Below are positions 10,928 through 22,413 of a stretch of 64,000 nucleotides of DNA, in pieces. The translations under genes and the position numbers were made by a program. Every line of letters starts with the position of its first letter. The first letter of the stretch is position 1. This DNA is from Rattus norvegicus. Lineage: Eukaryota > Chordata > Mammalia > Rodentia > Muridae. The stretch is taken from assembly GCF_036323735.1 (NCBI RefSeq), contig NC_086027.1, positions 91,772,662 to 91,836,661 on the forward strand. The letters are read 5' to 3'. The notes below the pieces were generated by a model. The model worked only from the letters and a program-made list of their open reading frames with translations. It was not told the DNA's origin and searched no databases.

Positions 10928-11629
10928 GCCAGACCCGGTGAGAGAGAGACCCAACCGCCTGGTCAGGTGGGCACTCCTGAGGCTGCAGAGCGGAAGAGAC
11001 CACCAACACTGCTCACCCCTGCCCACATCCCTGGCCCAAGAGGAAACTGTATAAGGCCTCTGGGCTCCCGTGGGGGAGGGCCCAGGAGCGGCAGGACACC
11101 TGCCTGAGACACCAACGGAACCTGAAAGAAACAGACCGGATAAACAGTTCTCTGCACCCAAATCCCGTGGGAGGGAGAGCTAAACCTTCAGAGAGGCAGA
11201 CAAGCCTGGGAAACCAGAAGAGACTGCTTCCTGCACACACATCTCGGACGCCAGAGGAAAAAGCCAAAGACCATCTGGAACCCTGGTGCACTGAAGCTCC
11301 CGGAAGGGGCGGCACAGGTCTTCCTGGTTGCTGCCGCTGCAGAGAGCCCCTGGGCAGCACCCCACGAGCGAACTTGAGCCTCAGGACCACAGGTAAGACC
11401 AAATTTTCTGCTGCAAGAAAGCTGCCTGGTGAACTCAAGACACAGGCCCACAGGAACAGCTGAAGACCTGTAGAGAGGAAAAACTACACGCCCGAAAGCA
11501 GAACACTCTGTCCCCATAACTGACTGAAAGAGAGGAAAACAGGTCTACAGCACTCCTGACACACAGGCTTATAGGACAGTCTAGCCACTGTCAGAAATAG
11601 CAGAACAAAGTAACACTAGAGATAATCTG
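10928..11629 (+). promoter_or_regulatory. L1 5' UTR / internal promoter region
   Basis: About 700 bp of GC-richer, CpG-containing sequence preceding ORF1, with no obvious tandem monomers. In L1 this region holds the internal RNA polymerase II promoter. A TATAAGG is visible at 11049-11055, and a consensus-quality 5' splice site CAG/GTAAGA lies at 11390-11398. Open frames across it on both strands are not conserved products I know. Confidence 0.75.
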
Positions 11630-12703
11630 ATGGCGAGAGGCAAGCGCAGGAACCCAAGCAACAGAAACCAAGACTACATGCCATCATCGGAGCCCAATTC
11701 TCCCACCAAAACAAACATGGAATATCCAAACACACCAGAAAAGCAAGATCTAGTTTCAAAATCATATTTGATCATGATGCTGGAGGACTTCAAGAAAGAC
11801 ATGAACACACTTAGGGAAACACAGGAAAACATTAATAAACAAGTAGAAGCCTACAGAGAGGAATCGCAAAAATCCCTGAAAGAATTCCAGGAAAACACAA
11901 TCAAACAGTTGAAGGAATTAAAAATGGAAATAGAAGCAATCAAGAAAGAACACATGGAAACAACCCTGGATATAGAAAACCAAAAGAAGAGACAAGGAGC
12001 TGTAGATACAAGCTTCACCAACAGAATACAAGAGATGGAAGAGAGAATCTCAGGAGCAGAAGATTCCATAGAAATCATTGACTCAACTGTCAAAGATAAT
12101 GTAAAGCGGAAAAAGCTACTGGTCCAAAACATACAGGAAATCCAGGACTCAATGAGAAGATCAAACCTAAGGATAATAGGTATAGAAGAGAGTGAAGACT
12201 CCCAGCTCAAAGGACCAGTAAATATCTTCAACAAAATCATAGAAGAAAACTTCCCTAACCTAAAAAAAGAGATACCCATAGACATACAAGAAGCCTACAG
12301 AACCCCAAATAGATTGGACCAGAAAAGAAACACCTCCCGTCACATAATTGTCAAAACACCAAACGCACAAAATAAAGAAAGAATATTAAAAGCAGTAAGG
12401 GAAAAAGGTCAAGTAACATATAAAGGGAGACCTATCAGAATCACACCAGACTTCTCGCCAGAAACTATGAAGGCCAGAAGATCCTGGACTGATGTCATAC
12501 AGACCCTAAGAGAACACAAATGCCAGCCCAGGTTACTGTATCCAGCAAAACTCTCAATTAACATTGATGGAGAAACCAAGATATTCCATGACAAAACCAA
12601 ATTTACACAATATCTTTCTACAAATCCAGCACTACAAAGGATAATAAATGGTAAAGCCCAACATAAGGAGGCAAGCTATACCCTAGAAGAAGCAAGAAAC
12701 TAA
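11630..12703 (+). CDS. L1 ORF1 protein (RNA-binding chaperone)
   Basis: 357 codons, close to the usual rodent ORF1p length, and uninterrupted. ORF1p forms trimers through an N-terminal coiled coil and coats L1 RNA as a nucleic-acid chaperone in cytoplasmic particles. Seen here: a basic, Ser/Asn/Pro-rich N terminus (1-40); a long Glu/Lys/Gln-rich coiled coil with heptad-like spacing (about 45-175); an RRM-like domain starting at NLRIIGIEE (179-187) and running to about 265; and a C-terminal domain (about 266-340) with the conserved RNA-contacting ARRSW (282-286) and the YPAKLSI strand (304-310). The ATG at 11630 has a weak context (C at -3, G at +4), as is common in L1. ORF2 starts 59 bp after the stop. 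Confidence 0.95.
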   Translation: MARGKRRNPSNRNQDYMPSSEPNSPTKTNMEYPNTPEKQDLVSKSYLIMMLEDFKKDMNTLRETQENINKQVEAYREESQKSLKEFQENTIKQLKELKMEIEAIKKEHMETTLDIENQKKRQGAVDTSFTNRIQEMEERISGAEDSIEIIDSTVKDNVKRKKLLVQNIQEIQDSMRRSNLRIIGIEESEDSQLKGPVNIFNKIIEENFPNLKKEIPIDIQEAYRTPNRLDQKRNTSRHIIVKTPNAQNKERILKAVREKGQVTYKGRPIRITPDFSPETMKARRSWTDVIQTLREHKCQPRLLYPAKLSINIDGETKIFHDKTKFTQYLSTNPALQRIINGKAQHKEASYTLEEARN

Positions 12704-12762
12704 TCGTCTTGGCAACAAAACAAAGAGAATGAAAGCACACAAACATAACCTCACATCCAAAT

Positions 12763-15339
12763 ATGAATATAAAGGGAAACAATAATCACTATTCCTTAAT
12801 ATCTCTCAATACCAATGGCCTCAACTCCCCAATAAAAAGACATAGATTAACAAACTGGATACGCAACGAGGACCCTGCATTCTGCTGCCTACAGGAAACA
12901 CACCTCAGAGACAAAGACAGACACTACCTCAGAGTGAAAGGCTGGAAAACAACTTTCCAAGCAAATGGTCAGAAGAAGCAAGCTGGAGTAGCCATTCTAA
13001 TATCAAATAAAATCAATTTCCAACTAAAAGTCATCAAAAAAGATAAGGAAGGACACTTCATATTCATCAAAGGAAAAATCCACCAAGATGAACTCTCAAT
13101 CCTAAATATCTATGCCCCAAATACAAGGGCACCTACATACGTAAAAGAAACCTTACTAAAGCTCAAAACACACATTGCACCTCACACAATAATAGTGGGA
13201 GATTTCAACACCCCACTCTCATCAATGGACAGATCATGGAAACAGAAATTAAACAGTGATGTCGACAGACTAAGAGAAGTCATGAGCCAAATGGACTTAA
13301 CGGATATTTATAGAACATTCTATCCTAAAGCAAAAGGATATACCTTCTTCTCAGCTCCTCATGGTACTTTCTCCAAAATTGACCATATAATTGGTCAAAA
13401 AACGGGCCTCAACAGGTACAGAAAGATAGAAATAATCCCATGCGTGCTATCGGACCACCACGGCCTAAAACTGGTCTTCAATAACAATAAGGGAAGAATG
13501 CCCACATATACGTGGAAATTGAACAATGCTCTACTCAATGATAACCTGGTCAAGGAAGAAATAAAGAAAGAAATTAAAAACTTTTTAGAATTTAATGAAA
13601 ATGAAGATACAACATACTCAAACTTATGGGACACAATGAAAGCTGTGCTAAGAGGAAAACTCATAGCGCTGAGTGCCTGCAGAAAGAAACAGGAAAGAGC
13701 ATATGTCAGCAGCTTGACAGCACACCTAAAAGCTCTAGAACAAAAAGAAGCAAATACACCCAGGAGGAGTAGAAGGCAGGAAATAATCACACTCAGAGCT
13801 GAAATCAACCAAGTAGAAACAAAAAGGACCATAGAAAGAATCAACAGAACCAAAAGTTGGTTCTTTGAGAAAATCAACAAGATAGATAAACCCTTAGCCA
13901 GACTAACGAGAGGACACAGAGAGTGCGTCCAAATTAACAAAATCAGAAATGAAAAGGGAGACATAACTACAGATTCAGAGGAAATTCAAAAAATCATCAG
14001 ATCTTATTATAAAAACCTATATTCAACAAAATTTGAAAATCTTCAGGAAATGGACAATTTCCTAGACAGATACCAGGTATCGAAGTTAAATCAGGAACAG
14101 ATAAACCAGTTAAACAACCCCATAACTCCTAAGGAAATAGAAGCAGTCATTAAAGGTCTCCCAACCAAAAGGAGCCCAGGTCCAGACGGGTTTAGTGCAG
14201 AATTCTATCAAACCTTCATAGAAGACCTCATACCAATATTATCCAAACTATTCCACAAAATTGAAACAGATGGAGCCCTACCGAATTCCTTCTACGAAGC
14301 CACAATTACTCTTATACCTAAACCACACAAAGACACAACAAAGAAAGAGAACTTCAGACCAATTTCCCTTATGAATATCGACGCAAAAATACTCAATAAA
14401 ATTCTGGCAAACCGAATTCAAGAGCACATCAAAACAATCATCCACCATGATCAAGTAGGCTTCTTCCCAGGCATGCAGGGATGGTTTAATATACGGAAAA
14501 CCATCAACGTGATCCATTATATGAACAAACTGAAAGAACAGAACCACATGATCATTTCATTAGATGCTGAGAAAGCATTTGACAAAATTCAACACCCCTT
14601 CATGATAAAAGTCCTGGAAAGAATAGGAATTCAAGGCCCATACCTAAACATAGTAAAAGCCATATACAGCAAACCAGTTGCTAACATTAAACTAAATGGA
14701 GAGAAACTTGAAGCAATCCCACTAAAATCAGGGACTAGACAAGACTGCCCACTCTCTCCCTACTTATTCAATATAGTTCTTGAAGTTCTAGCCAGAGCAA
14801 TCAGACAACAAAAGGAGATCAAAGGGATACAGATCGGAAAAGAAGAGGTCAAAATATCACTATTTGCAGATGACATGATAGTATATTTAAGTGATCCCAA
14901 AAGTTCCACCAGAGAACTACTAAAGCTGATAAACAACTTCAGCAAAGTGGCTGGGTATAAAATTAACTCAAATAAATCAGTTGCCTTCCTCTATACAAAA
15001 GAGAAACAAGCCGAGAAAGAAATTAGGGAAACGACACCCTTCATAATAGACCCAAATAATATAAAGTACCTCGGTGTGACTTTAACCAAGCAAGTAAAAG
15101 ATCTGTACAATAAGAACTTCAAGACACTGAGGAAAGAAATTGAAGAAGACCTCAGAAGATGGAAAGATCTCCCATGCTCATGGATTGGCAGGATTAATAT
15201 AGTAAAAATGGCCATTTTACCAAAAGCAATCTACAGATTCAATGCAATCCCCATCAAAATACCAATCCAATTCTTCAAAGAGTTAGACAGAACAATTTGC
15301 AAATTCATCTGGAATAACAAAAAAACCCAGGATAGCTAA
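12763..15339 (+). CDS. L1 ORF2 protein, endonuclease and reverse transcriptase part (truncated by frameshift)
   Basis: 858 codons ending in a premature TAG-less TAA stop at 15337-15339; family length is about 1275. ORF2p nicks target DNA and primes reverse transcription of L1 or SINE RNA from the nick. The AP-type endonuclease domain (about 1-240) keeps its expected residues: N16 (LNTNGLNSP), E45 (QETHL), D147 (GDFN) and the SDHH block (230-233). The reverse transcriptase core keeps the FADD catalytic motif at 701-704 and the [10 protein letters not shown] block just before it. The frame is lost at the A tract 15319-15325 (about residue 853), so the last segment is out of phase. From ATG to the family stop at 16591 is 3829 bp, which is 3 x 1276 plus 1, consistent with exactly one extra base. 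A protein made here would lack the C-terminal Cys-rich region, which L1 needs for efficient retrotransposition. Confidence 0.93.
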   Translation: MNIKGNNNHYSLISLNTNGLNSPIKRHRLTNWIRNEDPAFCCLQETHLRDKDRHYLRVKGWKTTFQANGQKKQAGVAILISNKINFQLKVIKKDKEGHFIFIKGKIHQDELSILNIYAPNTRAPTYVKETLLKLKTHIAPHTIIVGDFNTPLSSMDRSWKQKLNSDVDRLREVMSQMDLTDIYRTFYPKAKGYTFFSAPHGTFSKIDHIIGQKTGLNRYRKIEIIPCVLSDHHGLKLVFNNNKGRMPTYTWKLNNALLNDNLVKEEIKKEIKNFLEFNENEDTTYSNLWDTMKAVLRGKLIALSACRKKQERAYVSSLTAHLKALEQKEANTPRRSRRQEIITLRAEINQVETKRTIERINRTKSWFFEKINKIDKPLARLTRGHRECVQINKIRNEKGDITTDSEEIQKIIRSYYKNLYSTKFENLQEMDNFLDRYQVSKLNQEQINQLNNPITPKEIEAVIKGLPTKRSPGPDGFSAEFYQTFIEDLIPILSKLFHKIETDGALPNSFYEATITLIPKPHKDTTKKENFRPISLMNIDAKILNKILANRIQEHIKTIIHHDQVGFFPGMQGWFNIRKTINVIHYMNKLKEQNHMIISLDAEKAFDKIQHPFMIKVLERIGIQGPYLNIVKAIYSKPVANIKLNGEKLEAIPLKSGTRQDCPLSPYLFNIVLEVLARAIRQQKEIKGIQIGKEEVKISLFADDMIVYLSDPKSSTRELLKLINNFSKVAGYKINSNKSVAFLYTKEKQAEKEIRETTPFIIDPNNIKYLGVTLTKQVKDLYNKNFKTLRKEIEEDLRRWKDLPCSWIGRINIVKMAILPKAIYRFNAIPIKIPIQFFKELDRTICKFIWNNKKTQDS

Positions 15340-16591
15340 AGCTATCCTCAACAATAAAAGGACTTCAGGGGGAATCACTATCCCTGAACTCAAGCAGTAT
15401 TACAGAGCAATAGTGATAAAAACTGCATGGTATTGGTACAGAGACAGACAGATAGACCAATGGAATAGAACTGAAGACCCAGAAATGAACCCACACACCT
15501 ATGGTCACTTGATTTTCGACAAAGGAGCCAAAACCATCCAATGGAAAAAAGATAGCATTTTCAGCAAATGGTGCTGGTTCAACTGGAGGGCAACATGTAG
15601 AAGAATGCAGATTGATCCATGCTTATCACCCTGTACAAAGCTTAAGTCCAAGTGGATCAAGGACCTCCACATCAAACCAGACACACTCAAACTAATAGAA
15701 GAAAAACTAGGGAAACATCTGGAACACATGGGCACTGGAAAAAATTTCCTGAACAAAACACCAATGGCTTATGCTCTAAGATCAAGAATCGACAAATGGG
15801 ATCTCATAAAACTGCAAAGCTTCTGTAAGGCAAAGGACACTGTGGTTAGGACAAAACGGCAACCAACAGATTGGGAAAAGATCTTTACCAATCCTACAAC
15901 AGATAGAGGCCTTATATCCAAAATATACAAAGAACTCAAGAAGTTAGACCGCAGGGAAACAAATAACCCTATTAAAAAATGGGGTTCAGAGCTAAACAAA
16001 GAATTCACAGCTGAGGAATGCCGAATGGCTGAGAAACACCTAAAGAAATGTTCAACATCTTTAGTCATAAGGGAAATGCAAATCAAAACAACCCTGAGAT
16101 TTCACCTCACACCAGTGCGATTGGCTAAGATCAAAAACTCAGGTGACAGCAGATGCTGGCGAGGATGTGGAGAAAGAGGAACACTCCTCCATTGTTGGTG
16201 GGATTGCAGACTGGTAAAACCATTCTGGAAATCAGTCTGGAGGTTCCTCAGAAAATTGGACATTGAACTGCCTGAGGATCCAGCTATACCTCTCTTGGGC
16301 ATATACCCAAAAGATGCCTCAACATATAAAAGAGACACGTGCTCCACTATGTTCATCGCAGCCTTATTTATAATAGCCAGAAAATGGAAAGAACCCAGAT
16401 GCCCTTCAACAGAGGAATGGATACAGAAAATGTGGTACATCTACACAATGGAATATTACTCAGCTATCAAAAACAACGAGTTTATGAAATTCGTAGGCAA
16501 ATGGTTGGAACTGGAAAATATCATCCTGAGTGAGCTAACCCAATCACAGAAAGACATACATGGTATGCACTCATTGATAAGTGGCTATTAG
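15340..16591 (+). pseudogene. L1 ORF2 C-terminal segment, out of frame
   Basis: The continuation of ORF2 in the +1 frame, open without a stop from just after the A tract to the TAG at 16589-16591; its first ATG is at 15413. It contains the C-terminal RNA-binding region with the Cys-rich motif CWRGCGERGTLLHCWWDC (about 16154-16207). No separate start signal is expected for it, so it is a severed part of ORF2, not a gene in its own right. Confidence 0.92.
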
Positions 16592-17310
16592 CCCAAATGC
16601 TTGAATTACCCTAGATCCCTAGAACAAACGAAACTCAAGACGGATGATCAAAATGTGAATGCTTCACTCCTTCTTTAAATGAGGAAAAAGAATACCCTTG
16701 GCAGGGAAGGGAGAGGCAATGATTAAAACAGAGACTGAAGGAACACCCATTCAGAGCCTGCCCCACATGTGGCCCATGCATATACAGCCACCCAATTAGA
16801 CAAGATGGATGAAGCAAAGAAGTGCAGACTGACAGGAGCCGGATGTAGATCGCTCCTGAGAGACACAGCCAGAATACAGCAAATACAGAGGCGAATGCCA
16901 GCAGCAAACCACTGAACTGAGAATAGGTCCCCTATTGAAGGAATCAGAGAAAGAACTGGAAGAGCTTGAAGGGGCTCGAGACCCCAAAAGTACAACAATG
17001 CCAAGCAACCAGAGCTTCCAGGGACTAAGCCACTACCTAAAGACTATACATGGACTGACCCTGGACTCTGACCCCATAGGTAGCAATGAATATCCTAATA
17101 AGAGCACCAGTGGAAGGGGAAGCCCTGGGTCCTGCTAAGACTGAACCCCCAGTGAACTAGTCTATGGGGGGAGGGCGGCAATGGGGGGAGGGTTGGGAGG
17201 GGAACACCCATAAGGAAGGGGAGGGGGGAGGGGGATGTTTGCCCGGAAACCGGGAAAGGGAATAATACTCGAAATGTATATAAGAAATACTCAAGTTAAT
17301 AAAAAAAAAA
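16592..17310 (+). other. L1 3' UTR with G-rich polypurine tract and poly(A) signal
   Basis: About 700 bp of non-coding L1 sequence. A G-rich tract at 17164-17235 has many runs of four to six G and can form G-quadruplexes, as is usual for rodent L1 3' UTRs. AATAAA at 17298-17303 merges into the A tail. Antisense open frames here are shadows and also appear in the homologous fragment at 2514-3142. Confidence 0.92.
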
Positions 17311-17326
17311 AAGATAGCTTAAGGTG

Positions 17327-18246
17327 TTCCATTGAATATGTGCAATTTGTGTCGTCTGTGTGTGAATCTTAAATCACACACTGATAAAGTAACATGGAAG
17401 GCCCCTTACTTTTCTTACATTTAGTCTCCTGCGTCTTGTTGATCCCAATCCAGAAGTAGAATCCTGTGAGAAAGCGTGCATGTGGGTCGGGGCTTTACAC
17501 AAGATGTGTCAAACATTATATGCAAAAATATATAAATAAGCATTCCCTCCCTTTTGTTCCATAGCTTTTGAGATTACCTGCCAGATCTCTGCAGAGAAAA
17601 CGAAAAAAAGTCAAGCAGGGTTTCCTATTTATAAGAAGAAGAGGGAAAGGTCAAGTCAGGCACCACAGTGGGATTCTGGGACAGAGCCCAGGATGAGTTC
17701 GCTGGACGTTTGGGAGGGGGGGGAGGATCTGGTCATGTCCTGCTAGGAAGAGACTCTGGAGAGAGCGGGCCACGGAGCTGGGCTTTGGCACACATTCATT
17801 TGTTTCCCACACAGGTTAGAAGACATCGGGGTGGATTTCTACTTATCTTTTTAAAGGCAGCATTGGCTTGTTGTGGAGACCAACCATGTTACAAAGGACA
17901 GGCGCATCTGTGTGTCACACTGTGCTTACTGTGTTTTTACGTTGTAAACTAGAATCTATCTGCAGTTGCTGGTAATGCAGCCAGCCAATACCTCGGATGC
18001 ACGGATGGCTTCAGCAAGGTCCTGTATAGACACAAGTGAATTAGCATGCGCGCCTGCTGGTAAGTTAGCATATTGCAGTCTGAGTGGGTAAGACAGGGGT
18101 TCCTGCTTTATGTTAAAAAGCGTTCCCATAAGTGGGCATAGCTTTATAATCCGTGGCCGTTCAGCCCTGAACACACCCTGTCTTTTCTGACCTCAAAACC
18201 CGAACATGAGAGGATGGGAGAAAGACCCTAAGGATTTTTGGTTTGT
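17327..18246. other. Unassigned sequence
   Basis: L1 3' flank. No gene, RNA or clear repeat recognised. Confidence 0.4.
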
Positions 18247-18345
18247 ATTTTGAAATAGGTCTTGCTGTGCAGCCCAAGCTGGCCTTGAACTCTTGCCTCT
18301 GCCTGCTGAGTATGGGGATTCTGTTATTGCTCAACATCCTGGGCT
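18247..18345 (-). mobile_element. B1/B4-type SINE fragment
   Basis: TTGAAATAGGTCTTGCTGTG, AGCCCAAGCTGGCCTTGAACTC and GCCTCTGCCTGCTGAGTATGGGGATT in diverged form are the complement of a 7SL-derived SINE. Confidence 0.6.
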
Positions 18346-19230
18346 TTTAAGCTCTCATTTCTTTCAATTCCTGGCTCCTAAAATAGTTGTTTGAATAGAG
18401 TGGGGAAAAAGACTAATTTTCACAAAACCAAATGTTATCTTTTTTTTGGGGGGGGGGATTATGAAGTAGTAGTTAGTTGAATGAAATTCCTTTCATAAAG
18501 TCAGCTGTCAGCACCAACTATGAGACAGCAAATGACTAATTTTGCCAAGAATACATCGTTCTTAAATATTGCCAAATGCTGTTCAATAAACCTCTTCTAG
18601 CGTGTCATATGCAAGGTGTGATGAACTCAGGGAGAGGAGGTGGTTTGAGGGTGTTGGGGGCTTATGATGCAGAGGGAGATCTCAAAGAGTTGTTCATGAT
18701 GTGAACGTGGAAGAGAAGGTAGGGCTTTGCCTGTCAGAGCAGGGGAGAAGTGCCTTCTAGCCAGAAGCCATATCTGAGCCCAGTTATGGTAAGAGGAGGC
18801 ACAGAGGGTGTGCCCTCGGGCAGGATCCACGGTGAGGATGTCCCCAAATTAATTATGACACCCCTCCCCCGGAAAGACTTTGGTAAACTAGGCAAGGTGT
18901 CCATCCATTCTTTAGCCACTTTCATCAGGGCTTTGAAGCAGGGACGAGGTGTGATCACTGAGCTGAAACCTGAGGAAGAGAAATAAGAAGACACAGGCTT
19001 TAAAGGGAGTTTTACAAATAGGAAACCGCTCAGATATTCTGATAAATATGCAGCTGTGGGGATGGTACTAAGGGACTCCCGTGAAGTGCAATGGATTTTC
19101 TGCTATTCATATTTAAACATGAAAGGTTAATCACAGTCAGCTAGAGGAGACTGACTAACATTAAACACAGACTTAAATAACAACTCGTCCCTCAAAGTAA
19201 GCTTTCATTGTGGCAATTTTGGAGCTCGTT
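18346..19230. other. Unassigned sequence
   Basis: No gene recognised. Contains a T8G9-type homopolymer junction at 18440-18459. Open frames of 78-86 codons near 18734-18994 overlap antisense to each other and show no known domain. Confidence 0.4.
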
Positions 19231-19352
19231 TATACTGCCTCATATAATCCACACACAGATCTCGTGGAACAGATTTTGTTATCTGTACTTTACAGCGAAG
19301 GAAATCAGGGCACACCGAGGCAAGAGGGAAGTTAGTGAGGGGCCCATTTAAT
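19231..19352 (+). mobile_element. MIR SINE fragment
   Basis: The order CTCATATAATCCACACACAG, GTTATCTGTACTTTACAGCGAAGGAAATCAGGGCACACCGAGG follows the MIR core (the ...TTTACAGATGAGGAAACTGAGGC... block). Ancient mammalian SINE; heavily diverged. Confidence 0.55.
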
Positions 19353-19402
19353 TAGTTGTTTGCAGAACTCTTCTCAATACTGTGCTGAAAAGGCAGCTTC
19401 GT

Positions 19403-19417
19403 TCTGCCACCTACTGG
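19403..19417 (-). promoter_or_regulatory. CTCF-like binding motif, minus strand
   Basis: The minus strand reads CCAGTAGGTGGCAGA, matching CCASYAGRKGGCRSY at 14 of 15 positions. It points leftward, convergent with the motif at 1263-1277 across the full-length L1. Confidence 0.5.
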
Positions 19418-21174
19418 TCAGAAGTGGAAGTACAATAATGGAGGCGACTAATCAAGGCGAATTAACAGGTGGCTCTCTGGAAGGGGCAGAGTTGGAATAG
19501 AAATTGAGGTGATTGTTCTGGAAGATGAGCAGAGGGAGCAGCTTGTGCCAAGGCACAAAGATTACAGTTTTGCGCCATACGTAGAACGGAGGCAAATGGG
19601 CTGAGTTGGCCACATTATGGGGGACATCAGAGGGGTTCGTAGGGGCCTGGACTGTATGCTGAGCTCATGGGAAATCACTGAAGAGGTTTGATCATGTAAA
19701 GAAATTTGAATTTTACATAATTTCCCTGGTGGTTGTCAGGGAAATGGACATAAGAGTAAGCTATTCACTGGGTAAGCAGGTGATGGGGAGTGACCTATGA
19801 GAGGTTTGGAGACCCCTCATTCTGCAAAAGAAGCTTTTGTCCACATCCCTTAGCCCAGTTGGGGAAACCTCTCTGCACCCTTAAATCTCAACGTGTTCTT
19901 TGGGGGATAGTCAATCAGTGACTGCAGGCTGGTAGCACCAAACGTCTATCAAACATAGATTCCTTTGTGTCCCATGACAAAAATAACGTATATGTGAGAG
20001 GCTGCTAGACAGATAAAATTGCCTGCTATTATAGACCCCAGCAACAAAAGCTTGCATATCTTCTAGTACATTCCTTTTTGCTTTGGCCCACAGACAATGG
20101 TTGGTGAAAAAGCACTTTCAATGTTGACGCCAGCTTTAGTTGGAAAAACCACAGTGCCTGTTGAGATGGCTGAAACCCTAAGAAATCGGTATTCTCTAAA
20201 GACTGAAAATATTTTTTTTCTGGGTGCTAAGAAGATTTATGAAATGTGATACAAAGCCAGACAGTGTGGGCAAAGCAGTTCGACCTCACATTTCCTTGAA
20301 GTAAGTGTTGTGGTTTTGCAATGCTCCCTGAGTCAGTTTCTCCACTGGATTTGAAACATGACACCATGTGATGAAACTGGAGGTGGTTTGGGAGCTTTTG
20401 AAATATTTTGCAAAAGCAAAAAGAGCAAGGGGAGCAAACACAGAGCGTCTGTCCTGTGATGAAGTGTCGCTCCTCTCTGTCAAGAAATACCAGCATTTTT
20501 CTCTGCTTCCACTGCTCCTACAGCTACATGATGATATTTTTTTCTTCTTCAGATAGAGAGGAGGAACTTTGTAAACATTTTAATACCTAATGAAGAAATG
20601 ATGAAGGATAGTGTGAAGTGTCTTCAGTCTGTTGTTCCTTCCAAGGCCTCTGCCTTTTGAAATGTTACTGCTTAGCCTTTCATAGTTAAGGACTAGACCT
20701 GGAAACTGTTAATGTGACAAGAGAACCGGAAGCTGAGCGATGCTCTGGGACCTTTAGGCATCGGTCCTGCCTTCCGAGGCTGCTGCAGATGTCCAGCTCT
20801 GAAGCCAGGTTTCCAAAGAAAGGATCAGAAGTAGGACTCTGGTCAGGCACAAACCTCTTGGCATGTCCAATCTGTGGTCCATGGGCTGTAGTTGGCCAAG
20901 GATAGCTATGACTGTGATCTAAAACCAAATCATACATGTATTTAAAACATTATGAGATTTGGATTTTTTTTTGAATTTTTGGTAATTAGTTTGTATGTTT
21001 CTTTAAGAGTAAACTTTGGTAATGGCAATGTCAAAATTTGGACATGATTGCAAGTTGATTGGAATATATAGATAGTCTCATCCCGAGGTAATCTCCCTGA
21101 CACCAGACTTTCCAAAGAAGAGCCTAGAAACATAAGATGCAGAATAGTGTAACTCTGAAACACTACTTGCTTTA
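19418..21174. other. Unassigned sequence, possibly including an ancient repeat
   Basis: The stretch 19526-19750 (AGCTTGTGCCAAGGCACAAAG ... GAGCTCATGGGAAATCACTGAAGAGGTTTGATCATG) resembles an old mammal-wide repeat I cannot name. Otherwise nothing recognised. Confidence 0.35.
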
Positions 21175-21480
21175 GTCCATTTGCACAGGCAAAACAAAAT
21201 ACTACGGACTAGCTAGCTTATAAGCAACAGATGTTTATTTCTCAAGGTGTGAAGGCTGCATAGTCTAAGATGAAGATATTGGCAGATCCAGTGCCCATCA
21301 GTCTCATTTCATGTAGATGATGACTTTTGATTAAGTCCTTATATGTCAGGAAGGACTAGCTCTTGCTCCATGGTCTTTGTTATGGGGACACTAATTCCAC
21401 TTATGAGGGTAGAGCCCTTGTGAACTATCACCCCCAAAAGGTCCATCTTTTAATTATAACTCATTGGTAATTAGGTCTCT
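21175..21480 (-). mobile_element. Ancient LTR-like repeat fragment
   Basis: TTAGTCCATTTGCACAGGC, AACAAAATACTACGGACTAG, TTATAAGCAACAGATGTTTATTTCTCA and, later, CACTAATTCCACTTATGAGGG follow the layout of an old mammalian LTR/MaLR-type repeat in reverse. Family uncertain. Confidence 0.4.
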
Positions 21481-22240
21481 GTTGTTATAAAATTATTAAA
21501 AAATGCTGTCTTTTATCCCCCTACTAGGTCCGGCACCACAGTCCCCCAAGATATCTGGTGAATATCTTCATCTCAGTCAGCAAAGAGTATCACTTGCTTT
21601 GCTGCATCCCACATCACACTACCGAAGGCCTGGCAACAATCTCTCTACCTATCTAGTTCCCAAGTCAGGTTGCCACCTTGCCAGAAATATATATCTTAAT
21701 TCCGTGGCGGCCCAGTGTCTCCACCACCACCAACTCTCTTAAACTTAAATCGCTACACGAAAGAACACACAACACAATAACCTCTGATCCAATTGATTAG
21801 ATATAATTGCCCACCTAAACATACAAAGCCCTGTACTCATCCATCCCTTAAGAGTATTCATAACAACCTGTAAATGTGCAGAGAGGAATCTTAACATCGC
21901 CGGCCTCCATGTTCTTTCCCCAGCTTCCTCTCCTGCCTCCTCCAGGCTCCTCCTCTCTCTCTAAAACTTCTCCTGCCCATCCTTCCTTCTCATCCAATGA
22001 CAGGCCTCGTTCTGTCTTGTACCTGCCTACACCTGCGTGATGACATCATCCTACAGGTCTCACTAGATAAGATTTTTTTGGATACAACCGTCAGGCCACA
22101 GTCTTCCATTCCTGTTGCAATTTATGGGAGAATCTATTCTGCTGAATTGTAGATGTTTTCAAGCTGTTTGTGATTTAAAAGCACACGTTGGTAAAAGGAC
22201 ACAAAGCTTCCGCTAATGATACAGTCAAGAGATCTGTTGA
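21481..22240. other. Unassigned sequence
   Basis: Pyrimidine-rich around 21900-22010. No gene recognised. Confidence 0.4.
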
Positions 22241-22413
22241 ACATCTTGGTGACAACAGTTGGTGGGGTGTGATCAAGCACACCTGCAGTCTCAGATCTGG
22301 GAAGCTGAGGCAGGGGGCTCATGTTACTGAGAAAGAAAGAAGAATCACACCCCCTCCCCAACCCCCAGCAAAAAAAAAAAACAAAAAAAAAAACAAACAA
22401 ACAAAAAAAAAAA
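22241..22413 (+). mobile_element. Diverged B1-type SINE with long A-rich tail
   Basis: GGTGGGGTGTGATCAAGCACACCTGCAGTCTCA and GGGAAGCTGAGGCAGGGGGCTCATG fit the left half of a B1-related SINE; an A-rich tail broken by C runs from 22369 to 22413. Confidence 0.5.

Larger units (their letters stand above)
10928..17310 (+). mobile_element. Full-length L1 (LINE-1) retrotransposon, one frameshift
   Basis: A structurally complete non-LTR retrotransposon of about 6.4 kb: 5' UTR, ORF1, 59-bp spacer, ORF2, 3' UTR with a G-rich polypurine tract, AATAAA (17298-17303) and A tail. The 16-bp target-site duplication AAGATAGCTTAAGGTG is perfect (10912-10927, 17311-17326; tail A's make the boundary slightly fuzzy). 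The insertion junction TT/AAGA fits the L1 endonuclease preference. Both reading frames are otherwise open, so the copy is young. Its only clear lesion is one extra A within ORF2. The 3' UTR matches the truncated L1 at 2405-3142. Confidence 0.96.

Noticed and set aside
11013..11517. Overlapping open frames on both strands in the L1 5' UTR, including a 141-codon minus frame
   Set aside because: GC-rich sequence with few stop codons by chance; no known domain. A rodent counterpart of primate L1 ORF0 cannot be supported from one copy.
13395..13964. 189-codon open frame on the minus strand
   Set aside because: It is the antisense shadow of L1 ORF2; its hydrophobic look follows from the A-rich sense codons.
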